Assembly (NCBI GenBank): GCA_046590575.1
Contig: JBKJUS010000014.1
Coordinates: forward strand, 1-23,857
Reading direction: 5' to 3'
DNA length: 23,857 nt
Source of the DNA: DATLNF01 sp046590575
Lineage (GTDB): Bacteria; Actinomycetota; Actinomycetes; BP-191
Part shown: one piece after another, positions 13,802-21,516 of the stretch
Layout of the letters: the number at the start of each line of letters is the position of its first letter
How positions within the stretch are numbered: the stretch's first letter is position 1
Notes under the pieces: generated by a model
Database searches by the model: none
What the model was told of the DNA's origin: nothing
The model's input: the letters and a program-made list of their open reading frames with translations, nothing else
Program-made: the position numbers and the translations under genes

Positions 13802-14593
13802 GTGGGTAGATGTCGACGTGTGCTCCCTGACTTCGAGCGACGCCGAGGGACCGAGGCCGCCCCCGTCACCAAGACCTCCTACTCCCACTACTGGACCTTC
13901 TACGACGAGGTGGCGCTCCGGCAGTTGCGCGAGTGGTTGCCGACGACGCCTTCCCGCATCCTGGACCTCAGCAGGAGCGCCGGCCGCCACGCCGCAACCA
14001 TGGCGGCCGCCGGCCACAACGTAGTGCGGCTCGTCGACGCCATCGAGCATCCGGTCTCAGGCAGCACCTGCGAGTTTGAGCTCGTACAGCAGGTGGTGGC
14101 CGAGCCGCTCACGATGGGCTGGGTGGCCGATGGCTTCCTCGATGGCGTCGTCGCCGAGTCCGGCGCTCTGTCCCAGCACCTCTCGGCTGAGACCGCACTG
14201 CTCTCGATCCACCGCGCGCTCGCGCCGAACGGGCGGGTCCTGATCTGCGTCGACTCCCTCGTGCTCGGCCTGGCGCGACTGGCCGAGCAGTCGCGGTGGG
14301 CCGAGCTCGCCGACGTCCCGTCCGCCGACGTCGTGCTCGTCCCCAACGAGGACGGGTCGATTACCCGCTGCTTCTGGCCGGAAGAGCTCGAGCAGGATCT
14401 CATCGAGAGCGGATTCGACGTCGAGTGGATCCGCCCCCGGACGGTGCTGAGCCAGGATGCGGTAGAGCGGGCGCTGAGCCAGGATCCATCGTCGTTGAAT
14501 TCGCTGGTGACCACCGAGCTCGCTCTGTCCCGCGAACGCGAAGGCGAGTCGATCGGGGTTCACCTCGTCGCGTCGGCCCGCCGCAGGGGATAA
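13802..14593 (+). CDS. Methyltransferase-like protein with altered SAM motif
   Basis: The 263-residue protein has a class I methyltransferase outline. YSHYWTFYDEVALRQLREWL is the N-terminal cap, RILDLSRSAGRHAATMAAAG is at the position of motif I, and SIHRALAPNGRVLICVDSL is typical of motifs near strand 5. SITRCFWPEELEQDLIESGF follows as the usual later segment. The normal D-x-G-C-G-x-G SAM loop reads DLSRSAGRHA, keeping only the last Gly, so SAM binding may be weakened or lost. Start is GTG at 13802, with GTG at 13820 as an alternative. The substrate is unknown. It is convergent with whiB. Confidence 0.68.
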   Translation: MGRCRRVLPDFERRRGTEAAPVTKTSYSHYWTFYDEVALRQLREWLPTTPSRILDLSRSAGRHAATMAAAGHNVVRLVDAIEHPVSGSTCEFELVQQVVAEPLTMGWVADGFLDGVVAESGALSQHLSAETALLSIHRALAPNGRVLICVDSLVLGLARLAEQSRWAELADVPSADVVLVPNEDGSITRCFWPEELEQDLIESGFDVEWIRPRTVLSQDAVERALSQDPSSLNSLVTTELALSREREGESIGVHLVASARRRG

Positions 14594-14597
14594 CCGG

Positions 14598-14628
14598 CCA
14601 GCGCCCTGTACGACGTCAGGCGCGCTGG
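14598..14628. terminator. Possible hairpin at the methyltransferase-whiB junction
   Basis: CCAGCGC (14598-14604) pairs with GCGCTGG (14622-14628) across a 17-nt loop. It straddles the short gap between the two convergent genes and the last whiB codons. No T tract follows, so it is only a weak terminator candidate. Confidence 0.3.
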
Positions 14629-14933
14629 ACCAGCCAGACGTCACGCATGGTGCGACGCTCATCTGGGGTGGTGCCGCCCCACACGCCGTCGCACTCGCCG
14701 CTGTCCAGCGCCGCGGCCAAACACGGTCCGACGACGGCGCATCGCCCGCAGATGTTGATGGCAGCGCCCGGATCCTCAGCAGCGTTGGGGAAGAAGGTCT
14801 CCGGGTCGTGCCGCAGGCACTCACCTAGGCTGCGCCAGTCAGGGGCCGGCACCCGCTCGTTCTGGGCAGCACGGAAACGCGGGTCCCGACGAACGACTCG
14901 GGTCAACTCCGGGGCGAGGTTCTGTCGACTCAT
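14616..14933 (-). CDS. WhiB-family iron-sulfur transcriptional regulator
   Basis: The 105-residue protein has the Wbl signature: C39, then C62-x2-C65 and C71 (INICGRCAVVGPC), followed by the G-V-W-G-G turn (83-87) and the basic TTPDERR segment. These cysteines bind a [4Fe-4S] cluster that senses redox or NO, and Wbl proteins act with region 4 of the primary sigma factor. It has an extra Cys (C81) and an unusual 38-residue N-terminal extension rich in Arg, which does not let me assign it to a named WhiB subgroup. The ATG has GGAG 8 nt upstream and overlaps the traR stop by 4 nt, so translation is coupled. Confidence 0.92.
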   Translation of the reverse strand: MSRQNLAPELTRVVRRDPRFRAAQNERVPAPDWRSLGECLRHDPETFFPNAAEDPGAAINICGRCAVVGPCLAAALDSGECDGVWGGTTPDERRTMRDVWLVQRA

Positions 14934-15334
14934 CGGGCATGCTCCAAGGTGCTCTGGCAGCCGATGCAACGGGCTGCCTCAGGCCGGGCGTCAAGACGTT
15001 CGTCGGGAAGTCCCTCACCGCAGTCGACGCAGGTGCCATACACGCCGTCGTCGAGCCGGGTCAGCGCTCGCCGCACCTCGTCTCGTTGCTGATCGACCAC
15101 AGACAGCAGCGCAGCCTCACGCTCCTGCTCCGTGAGCTCAGATGCCGCCTCGGCCGAGTGCTGGTCGAGGTGACCGAGCTCCCCGTTCTCGGCTGGGTCG
15201 GCGGAGTCCAGCGTCTGTGCTGACGAATCTAGGTCGGCGAGCAGCTGCTCAAGCCGTTGCCGGGCGCTCACGTCGTCCAAAGCGTCGAGTCTCCTCATCG
15301 GCTTGCAGAGTGGACCGGCAAAGGGCACGTCCAT
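14930..15334 (-). CDS. TraR/DksA C4-type zinc finger protein
   Basis: The 134-residue protein has a long acidic coiled-coil-type N-terminal part (LEQLLADLDSSAQTLD, SELTEQEREAALLSVVDQQR) and a C-terminal C4 zinc finger (YGTCVDCGEGLPDERLDARP and AARCIGC). This is the TraR/DksA family, which binds in the RNA polymerase secondary channel and adjusts promoter response. A start at 15298 (MRRLDALDD) would remove 12 residues. I prefer 15334 because the predicted -10 box would start the transcript just before it and the later ATG lacks a ribosome binding site. The last 4 nt overlap the whiB start. Confidence 0.85.
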   Translation of the reverse strand: MDVPFAGPLCKPMRRLDALDDVSARQRLEQLLADLDSSAQTLDSADPAENGELGHLDQHSAEAASELTEQEREAALLSVVDQQRDEVRRALTRLDDGVYGTCVDCGEGLPDERLDARPEAARCIGCQSTLEHAR

Positions 15335-15345
15335 CGAAGGACGTG
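15326..15345 (-). promoter_or_regulatory. Palindrome over the traR start region
   Basis: CACGTCC (15326-15332) and GGACGTG (15339-15345) are inverted repeats spaced by 6 nt. The traR start codon (15332-15334) lies in the element and the predicted transcription start is inside it. It could be an operator for an autoregulator or an RNA hairpin at the 5' end of the mRNA. Confidence 0.45.
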
Positions 15346-15374
15346 TTTCTATCCGGCGCGTGGCCTCAGGGCAA
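15346..15374 (-). promoter_or_regulatory. Promoter candidate for traR-whiB
   Basis: On the minus strand TTGCCC (15369-15374), a 17-nt spacer and TAGAAA (15346-15351) form a plausible housekeeping promoter. Transcription would begin near 15339, only about 5 nt before the ATG at 15334, giving an almost leaderless mRNA. Confidence 0.5.
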
Positions 15375-15399
15375 GACCTCTATTTCGGCCTCTCCCCCG

Positions 15400-15430
15400 T
15401 TGACCATCGGGACAAACACCGCCGTACTCT
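15400..15430 (+). promoter_or_regulatory. Promoter candidate for leaderless secreted-protein gene
   Basis: TTGACC (15400-15405), a 19-nt spacer and TACTCT (15425-15430) precede the ATG at 15437 by just 6 nt. The mRNA should start at or next to the start codon, which agrees with the absence of a ribosome binding site. Confidence 0.55.
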
Positions 15431-15436
15431 CGGGTC

Positions 15437-16744
15437 ATGAGCCGGTCACGCCCCGTTGCTGCCGTGAGCACGGCTGCTCTGCTTGCAGTCCTGGGCGGCA
15501 CAGTCCTGGGCGGCACAGTCCTGGGCGGCACAGCACGCGGCCAGTCGCCACCCCAGCGCACCCAGCCACCCACCGATCTCCGGCTGCCGGCTCCCGTCGG
15601 CGAAATCCCGTTGGTCGCCCCGGAAGTGGTGACCCCAGAGCGTCGTCGAAAGACCTTCGTGCCGGGGCCGATCAGCGACGAGGAGCGCATCGCCGTCCGC
15701 ATCGCTCCGGACGGCACACCGACCCGGGTCACAGTGACGCAACGACTGCAGCTCACCGGCACCGGCGACTTCGCCATTCGCGAGCGCGGGCCAGTGCTGC
15801 GGGTCACTGCGCTGGACGGCACCACGGCGCCGATCATCCAGCGCGGCACAGTGGTCTGGCAGGGCTTCGTCCCTGGTCGACGCGCGCTCGCCGCCGACCT
15901 CGAGATGGACCCCACGCGCGAGGCCCTCCTGCTACCCCTGCGGATCGAGCTCACCTGGCGGCCGGAGTCCGGTACAGCGCCAATCGGACCAGGGGGCAGT
16001 CTGCCCGGACCGGGCCGACTCGTCCTGCGCCTGGTCAACCAGACGGCGCGGCCGGAGCGCGTGCCCACCGGCGACGTCCCCGCCGACGTCGTCGCCGGTC
16101 CGCTCGACATCCTGCGCCGTAGCGCGGCCAGTCGCTCCACCGCTCCACCGCCGGTGGCGGGTCGCGGGCTGCCCCTCGCTCTCCCGGTCACCGGCCTGGG
16201 CTCGCGAATGGTGACGGTGGTGGCCCCGCTGCGCATTGCCGGCACGGTGACCGTCCCCGGTCAGCGCGGGGTAACGGTCACCGGCCCCGGCGCATCAGCG
16301 ACGCCGAGCGGTGACGGGGCTCGACTAGCCGGGGTCCTCCAGGGCTCCGCCGAGATCGCTCTCGAGGTGCCGGACGCAGGGAAGCTGGCACTCGACCTCA
16401 CCGTCGTACCGGCGCTCGATCCGCGGCGTTTGGCCCCACCGGACGGCGCATCCTCATGGGTCGCCTGGGCCGCGACGCGACCGACGGTCGGCGACCGACG
16501 GTCGGCGACCGACGTGCTCGTCGACGCCGCTGCTGCCGCCGCACGAGCCGACGACCTCGCGCCCTACCTCGGCCACCCCGGACCAGGTCCGACGACGACG
16601 GAGTTTCGCTATTCACTCGCGGCCGCTCCGACGCTCGCCCGACAACGGATACCGCTGCGCCCCCGACCGGTGCCCATCGTGCTCACCGTTCTCGGGTTGG
16701 TCGCCGCCGCCGGTGGCGGCGTCCTGGCCTGGCGCCGGCTCTGA
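15437..16744 (+). CDS. Secreted, C-terminally membrane-anchored protein of unknown function
   Basis: I do not recognise the family of this 435-residue protein. It has an N-terminal signal peptide (SRSRPVAAVSTAALLAVLGG) extended by GGTVL repeats, and a long extracytoplasmic region rich in Pro, Thr, Val and beta-strand-like segments. A C-terminal transmembrane helix (VPIVLTVLGLVAAAGGGVLA) is followed by WRRL. It should therefore be anchored in the cytoplasmic membrane with the bulk outside. Two tandem repeats lie in the coding sequence: three exact 15-bp units in the signal peptide and a 14-bp repeat near codon 350. It is divergent from traR-whiB and convergent with the SRAP gene. Confidence 0.8.
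   Translation: MSRSRPVAAVSTAALLAVLGGTVLGGTVLGGTARGQSPPQRTQPPTDLRLPAPVGEIPLVAPEVVTPERRRKTFVPGPISDEERIAVRIAPDGTPTRVTVTQRLQLTGTGDFAIRERGPVLRVTALDGTTAPIIQRGTVVWQGFVPGRRALAADLEMDPTREALLLPLRIELTWRPESGTAPIGPGGSLPGPGRLVLRLVNQTARPERVPTGDVPADVVAGPLDILRRSAASRSTAPPPVAGRGLPLALPVTGLGSRMVTVVAPLRIAGTVTVPGQRGVTVTGPGASATPSGDGARLAGVLQGSAEIALEVPDAGKLALDLTVVPALDPRRLAPPDGASSWVAWAATRPTVGDRRSATDVLVDAAAAAARADDLAPYLGHPGPGPTTTEFRYSLAAAPTLARQRIPLRPRPVPIVLTVLGLVAAAGGGVLAWRRL
15488..15532 (+). repeat. Three exact 15-bp tandem repeats in the signal peptide
   Basis: The unit GTCCTGGGCGGCACA occurs three times head to tail, coding for VLGGT repeats at the end of the signal peptide. Because the unit is a multiple of three, copy-number change would lengthen or shorten the hydrophobic region by five residues without a frameshift. 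Confidence 0.9.
16480..16514 (+). repeat. 14-bp tandem repeat (2.5 copies) inside the coding sequence
   Basis: ACCGACGGTCGGCG is present twice and then continues with ACCGACG. The unit is not a multiple of three, so gain or loss of a copy would shift the frame before the C-terminal membrane anchor. Each unit also contains the palindrome CCGACGGTCGG. Confidence 0.85.
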
Positions 16745-16775
16745 GCCGCGTGAAAGCAGTGCTGTCGCTCTCCCC

Positions 16776-17522
16776 TCAGAACAACGTCTCGTCCACGGCG
16801 ACCGGCGCGATCAGCTGCGGACCCTGATTGCGCACGCTGCTCACGGCCGGGGAGACCGGCCACGCTTCGATCGACTCCGCCGGCGCCGGCACGAGAAGCG
16901 CACAGAGTGCGTCGACATCTGCGTACGCCGGGTCGAGCCATCGGTCCCAGGCATCTGGTGGGAGCAGCACCGGCATCCGGTCGTGGATCTCGCGCACGGC
17001 CGGACTCGCCTCGGTCGTCACGACGGTGCAGGACCAGAGGAGGTTGGCATCTGCCGGCCCGACGGGGTCGCGCCACATCTCGTAGAGCCCGGCCAGCACG
17101 ACGGGGACGTCGTCGCGGCGCCGGATGAAGAAGGGCTGCTTGCGTCCGTCCGACTGCGGCAGCCACTCGTAGTAGCCGTCGGCGGGGAGCAGACATCGAC
17201 GCGCGACGAGTGCCTTGCGGAAGGCAGGTTTGGTGGCGACCGACTCGGCGCGCGCGTTGATCAGCCGGGCGCCCATCGATCGGTCTTTGGCCCATGACGG
17301 GATCAAGCCCCATCGGCAGGCGCGCAGTTGACGACGGACGACGGAGGGGTCCCGGACCCCCAACTCGTCGCGCGGGTGCCGCTCCAGGACAACGTGGACG
17401 GTGTCAGTGGGCGCGACGTTCCAGCTCGGCGACATCGGCCCGGTGCGCACGTCTTCGGCGCGGATGCCGAAGAAGGACGCGAGGTCCGCAGTGGTCATCG
17501 ACGCAGAGAAGCGGCCGCACAT
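16776..17522 (-). CDS. SRAP-domain abasic-site protection protein (YedK/HMCES)
   Basis: The 248-residue protein is a complete SOS-response-associated peptidase domain. The invariant Cys2 (MCGRFS) forms the thiazolidine crosslink to abasic sites in single-stranded DNA. N89 (INARAES), E119 (DGYYEW) and H180 (EIHDRMPVLL) are the other active-site residues. WGLIPSWAKD is also typical. It protects abasic sites from cleavage and error-prone repair. TACCGT ends 7 nt before the ATG, so the mRNA may start at the start codon. The gene begins 23 nt after the LivJ-like gene on the same strand. An SRAP gene also lies near sigH in Mycobacterium. Confidence 0.93.
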   Translation of the reverse strand: MCGRFSASMTTADLASFFGIRAEDVRTGPMSPSWNVAPTDTVHVVLERHPRDELGVRDPSVVRRQLRACRWGLIPSWAKDRSMGARLINARAESVATKPAFRKALVARRCLLPADGYYEWLPQSDGRKQPFFIRRRDDVPVVLAGLYEMWRDPVGPADANLLWSCTVVTTEASPAVREIHDRMPVLLPPDAWDRWLDPAYADVDALCALLVPAPAESIEAWPVSPAVSSVRNQGPQLIAPVAVDETLF

Positions 17523-17545
17523 GGCTGCGACGGTACCTGCTTGTT

Positions 17546-18766
17546 CTACTGCGGGATCGGCGGCAGGTTACCCGAGAGGATGTCGTCCGCTACCGGCTGA
17601 AAGCGCATGCCGGAGAAGCGGCCGAAGTACATGTCGTCCTGTGACACGCCTTCGTGGTTCTGCGGGCCGAAACTGCGCTCGTCGCCGTTGGCGCCAGTGA
17701 TGAACACCGAGTTGAAGGCGTCCACGAGTGGCTGTCCGAGACCATCAGCGCGCTCCAACGCCGCCTTCAGCAGGTAGACAGCGTCGTAGGAGTACATCGC
17801 CCAGTCCGGCGGCTGGACCACTGCTGTGCCGCCCGCTGTGACACCGATCTCGTCCTTGCCAAAGCGATTTTCGAAGGCGGTGCGAAAGGACTCCCACGGC
17901 TCGGGGCCCACCTCGGCGGTGATGCGGAAGGAGACGAATGTCAGCCCGTCGACCCACTCTGGCCGGCCGGCAAGCTGTTGGCGCACCAATGGATCCTCCG
18001 CCGTCGGTCCGGCGTACAGCGGCACGCCCCACCCGGAGCTGCGCGCAGCCTGCACCACCGCAGCGACGATCGGGGCCTGTGCCCACAACACCACGGCGTC
18101 GGCGCCGGCCCGGCGCGCGCGCAGCACCTGCGGCTCGACGTTGGAGGCACCGGCCGGAATCTCGACCGTAGCGACGACGTCGGTCTCATTGCGGCGGAAC
18201 GCGCGCCCGAGCTCGGTCGCCCCATCCTTGCCGTACGACGTGTCGTCGTGCAGCACAGCAACCTGCGTTGCCTTGTCGGCGAGGTAGTCGGCAAGGCGCA
18301 TGGTCATCGGACGGTTGGCCGGCGCGAGCCGGAAGAGAGTCGGGCGTCCTTCCTCGTCGATGAGGTCCGTGCCGCCCTCGAAGGTGATGATCGTCGGCAA
18401 CGCCGACGGGCCCGTGACCTGGCTCACTGCGATTGCGCCGACGCCGTCGCTGATGAGCAGCGCTGCGCCGTCGTTCACAGCTGCGCGGGCATGTGCCTGG
18501 GCAGTTTGCGCCGACCCGGCATGGTCAAGAACGTCAAGCTTCAGCAGCTTCTTCGTCTTGCCGACCTCGATGCCGCCCGCAGCGTTGATCTCCTCCGTGG
18601 CGAGGCGGGCACCGCGATCGAGGAACTCACCCACCCATGGCGACCGGGTCAGGGGTGCGCTCACTACAACCCGCACCACGTCGCCATTCGCACGTTGGCC
18701 GCCAGTGCACGCACCGGCGCCGCCCATGGCCACCAGCACGACCAGCGCGGCAGGTATCCGCTTCAC
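17546..18766 (-). CDS. Branched-chain amino acid-type ABC transporter substrate-binding lipoprotein
   Basis: The 406-residue protein is a type I periplasmic-binding-protein-like receptor (LivJ/AmiC type). It has a lipoprotein signal MKRIPAALVVLVAMGGAGAC with the lipid-modified Cys at position 20. The family features follow: LTRSPWVGEFLDRGARLATE, EEINAAGGIEV, LLISDGVGAIAVSQVT, VAVLHDDTSYGKDGATELGR and DWAMYSYDAVYLLKAAL. It should capture a small amino acid or amide outside the cell and deliver it to LivH/LivM. The GTG start overlaps the upstream fusion gene by 4 nt (GTGA) and has GGGAG 6 nt upstream. The ligand cannot be inferred. Confidence 0.9.
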   Translation of the reverse strand: MKRIPAALVVLVAMGGAGACTGGQRANGDVVRVVVSAPLTRSPWVGEFLDRGARLATEEINAAGGIEVGKTKKLLKLDVLDHAGSAQTAQAHARAAVNDGAALLISDGVGAIAVSQVTGPSALPTIITFEGGTDLIDEEGRPTLFRLAPANRPMTMRLADYLADKATQVAVLHDDTSYGKDGATELGRAFRRNETDVVATVEIPAGASNVEPQVLRARRAGADAVVLWAQAPIVAAVVQAARSSGWGVPLYAGPTAEDPLVRQQLAGRPEWVDGLTFVSFRITAEVGPEPWESFRTAFENRFGKDEIGVTAGGTAVVQPPDWAMYSYDAVYLLKAALERADGLGQPLVDAFNSVFITGANGDERSFGPQNHEGVSQDDMYFGRFSGMRFQPVADDILSGNLPPIPQ

Positions 18767-20517
18767 AGCGCACTCCCGTCCTGGGCTCCGCCGAGATACG
18801 CCGCACGCACAGCGGCCATCCGGCGTACGTCGTCTGGGCGGCCGGAGGCAATCACCCGACCTCCCGCCAGCACGGTCATCCGATCGGCCACCGCAGCCAC
18901 GAAGCGCATATCGTGCTCGACGAGCAGTACGCCGACACCGTTCCCGGCAAGGTCGCGGACGAGGTCCCGGAGCCGGCCGAGCTCGTCCTTCGACATCCCC
19001 GCGGCGGGCTCGTCGAGCATCACCACACGCGGCCCGGACGCCGCGGCGCGTACCACCTGCAGAAGTCGTTGCTCGCCGTGCGCGAGCTCCTCAGATGCCA
19101 CGACGGCGCGAGTGCCCAGGCCGCTGCGCCGCAGCAGATCTTGGATGACCGCTTCCGAGCGTCGAGCCGCTGCCCGCCAGGACGGCGTGCGCAGCACTGC
19201 GCGCCACGCGTCCCCGCCGCACTCGGTGGTGCGGGCGCCGACCCGGACGTGGTCGATGACGGACAGCCCGGGAAAGAGCGCGGTGCGCTGGAAGGTGCGC
19301 ACGATGCCGGAACGCACCCGGCCACGCTGGTCCAGACCGGTCGCGTCGCGCCCGGCGATCACCACGGTGCCGGACTGCATCGGCAATGCCCCTGCCAGCA
19401 GTCGCAGCGTCGTCGTCTTACCCGAGCCGTTGGGTCCGACGAGTGCGAGCACCTCGCCGGCTCGCACCTCGACGTCGACGCCGTCGAGGACGACGAGCTC
19501 GCCGTACGCATGATGTAGGTCGCGCGCTACCAGAACAGTCTCTCCAGGCCGTCGACCCGCCTCTGTCGAAGGCGAACCGGTCGCAGGCCGAGCACGGTCT
19601 TCGCTGGTTTCGCGACCTGGTCGCGTTGCTCGCTCGGGCAGCATGGCGCGGAGACGGCGTACGACGGGCTCCCGAAGCGCCAGGACGGCGACGAGCAATG
19701 CTGCAGTGACTACCCCGCGGCTGCGTTCGACACTGACGTCGGCGGTGCCGCTGACGAGGTCTGCGATGCCGGGCAGCGCGACGAGCAGGGCCACCCCGAA
19801 GAGCGGGCCTAACACCGACGCGCTGCCACCGACGAGTACGGCCACGTAGAGCTGCACGGACAGCAGGGGCGACACATCGGCGGGCGCCACGAGGCCGAGC
19901 AGCACCGCGGTGCCCGCGCCCGACAGCGACCCCAGCGCGGCAGAAAAGGCGAGGGTGCTGCGACGCAGTGCCGCGCCAGGAATACCGAGTGACTCGGCCG
20001 CAGCCGCGCCGGCTCGCAGGGCAGCGAGGTCGAGGCCGACCGGTCCGCGCACCATGCTGCGCGTCACGGCCATCACAGCGAGACACAGCGCGCCAGCGAT
20101 CGCGACATGCCAGGCCGGGGTGAGTGTCACCTCGACCCCGAGGAATCGGGACACCAGGCGAGCCGGGCTCCGACGGACCAGACCCTGGCTGCCGCCGTAC
20201 ATGCCAGGGAAGGCGACGAGGACAGCGAAGACGAGCCACGCCAGGCTCCATGTGGCGAGCGCCAAGTGCGCCCCGCGTAGCCGGGACGACCCAAAGGCGA
20301 CGAGCCACCCGAGCAGCCCCGCACCGATGACGGCGGCCGCCGCGGCGACACCGAGCGGGAGGTCGGCGCGGTCAGCAAGCAGCACAGTGCCGAAGCCACC
20401 CACGGCGACGAATGCGCCCTGTCCGAGAATCGGCTGGCCGCCCAACCCCACCGCAACGTTGAGCCCGAGCGCGGCGAGTAGCAGCCACAGCGCCTGGGCA
20501 ACGTCGATCGCGCTCAC
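18763..20517 (-). CDS. LivM-LivG fusion: ABC permease joined to ATPase
   Basis: The 584-residue protein joins two subunits of a branched-chain amino acid-type importer. Residues 1 to about 290 form a LivM-like permease (LNVAVGLGGQPILGQGAFVA, LRGAHLALATWSLAWLVFAV and several further spans). A Pro/Gly/Arg-rich linker of about 35 residues follows. Residues 326-584 are a LivG-like ATPase: Walker A GPNGSGKT (361-368), signature-region LAHGEQ (478-483), Walker B VVMLDEP and the H-loop VEHD (533-536). The start is taken as GTG at 20517, 7 nt after the livH stop; the longer open frame upstream overlaps livH and is not protein-like. Such fusions occur in actinobacteria. No LivF ATPase is in the cluster. 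Confidence 0.88.
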   Translation of the reverse strand: MSAIDVAQALWLLLAALGLNVAVGLGGQPILGQGAFVAVGGFGTVLLADRADLPLGVAAAAAVIGAGLLGWLVAFGSSRLRGAHLALATWSLAWLVFAVLVAFPGMYGGSQGLVRRSPARLVSRFLGVEVTLTPAWHVAIAGALCLAVMAVTRSMVRGPVGLDLAALRAGAAAAESLGIPGAALRRSTLAFSAALGSLSGAGTAVLLGLVAPADVSPLLSVQLYVAVLVGGSASVLGPLFGVALLVALPGIADLVSGTADVSVERSRGVVTAALLVAVLALREPVVRRLRAMLPERATRPGRETSEDRARPATGSPSTEAGRRPGETVLVARDLHHAYGELVVLDGVDVEVRAGEVLALVGPNGSGKTTTLRLLAGALPMQSGTVVIAGRDATGLDQRGRVRSGIVRTFQRTALFPGLSVIDHVRVGARTTECGGDAWRAVLRTPSWRAAARRSEAVIQDLLRRSGLGTRAVVASEELAHGEQRLLQVVRAAASGPRVVMLDEPAAGMSKDELGRLRDLVRDLAGNGVGVLLVEHDMRFVAAVADRMTVLAGGRVIASGRPDDVRRMAAVRAAYLGGAQDGSAL

Positions 20518-20524
20518 CGGTGTC

Positions 20525-21487
20525 TCATTCGGCCGCAGGCCTGGTGGGGGCCCGCAGACCCTCGGGCCGCACCGCGAGCAGTACGACGAGGACAGTGAGA
20601 GCCAGCACGTCGGCGTACGCCGGTCCGAGTGCGTCGCTCGCGACCGCAAGCGCCTCGCCCACCCCGAGCACCAGTCCGCCGACCATCGCGCCCTGCAGCG
20701 AGCCGAGACGACCGAGCAGGGCTGCTGTAGTGCCCTTGAGACCGAGCACTACCCCGCCGGCGAGGGTCAATCGACCACCCGGCGCAGACAGCACGCCGGC
20801 CGCGCCGGCAAGCGTCCCGGCCAGGGCGAAGGCGAGCAGGACGACCCGCTCGGTCGGGATGCCCATCAGCTCCGCGGTCTCCCGGTCGTCGGCGACCGCA
20901 CGGATCGCCGTTCCAGTCCGGGACGACACGACGAGACGCTCCACCGCGACGCCGATGAAGGTGCCCAACAGCAGCACACCCAGCAGCCGCACCGGCACCG
21001 TGCCACCACCAGCCAGCCGCAGCACCCCGTCTCCCCCTCCCAGACGGTCCAGTCGCAGTGGATCGGCGACGGCATAGGCCTCCCGCGTGAGAACCACCCC
21101 GAGCGACTCACGCAGGAGAAGTCCCACCGCCAAGGTCCCGGCCACCCAGCCGGCCGCGCCGATCCCGCCGTCAGCCCCGGCACCCTCGGCTCGCCCGAAG
21201 GGGCGCACCGCCACGAGATAAAGCCCGACAGAGAGCACAGCACCGGCCGCGAGCACCAACAGCACCTGCGCGGCCGCCAGTGGGACGGATGGCGTGGCGA
21301 CGACCGGCGTCGTACCGACGGTGAGGAGCAGGCCGATGAAGACGGCACCGACGACGAGATCGCCATGGGCGAAGGAGAGAACGCGAGTGAGCCGGTGCAC
21401 CAAGGTGAAGCCGAGGCCGACGAGACCGTAGACAGCCCCCTGTGCCAGTCCGCTGACCACGGCCTGCAGCGCGATGCCCGGGTCCAT
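20525..21487 (-). CDS. livH: LivH-type ABC transporter permease
   Basis: The 320-residue protein has eight or so membrane spans and the LivH signatures: LAQGAVYGLVGLGFTLVHRL, VLSFAHGDLVVGAVFIGLLL, RTGTAIRAVADDRETAELMG (the EAA-like coupling loop) and LAGTLAGAAGVLSAPGG. It forms the membrane channel with the LivM part of the next gene. It is the first gene of the liv operon; the upstream lipoprotein gene ends 29 nt before its ATG. AGGG lies about 8 nt upstream of the ATG, and a TAGGGT -10-like box ends 6 nt before it. Confidence 0.9.
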   Translation of the reverse strand: MDPGIALQAVVSGLAQGAVYGLVGLGFTLVHRLTRVLSFAHGDLVVGAVFIGLLLTVGTTPVVATPSVPLAAAQVLLVLAAGAVLSVGLYLVAVRPFGRAEGAGADGGIGAAGWVAGTLAVGLLLRESLGVVLTREAYAVADPLRLDRLGGGDGVLRLAGGGTVPVRLLGVLLLGTFIGVAVERLVVSSRTGTAIRAVADDRETAELMGIPTERVVLLAFALAGTLAGAAGVLSAPGGRLTLAGGVVLGLKGTTAALLGRLGSLQGAMVGGLVLGVGEALAVASDALGPAYADVLALTVLVVLLAVRPEGLRAPTRPAAE

Positions 21488-21516
21488 CCGACAACCCTAG
21501 GGCCGAGCCGTCGCAG

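Noticed and set aside
13769..14050. N-terminal extension of the alpha/beta hydrolase frame
   Set aside because: The extra 94 codons are antisense to the methyltransferase-like gene and have no hydrolase similarity; the ATG at 13768 fits the fold start.
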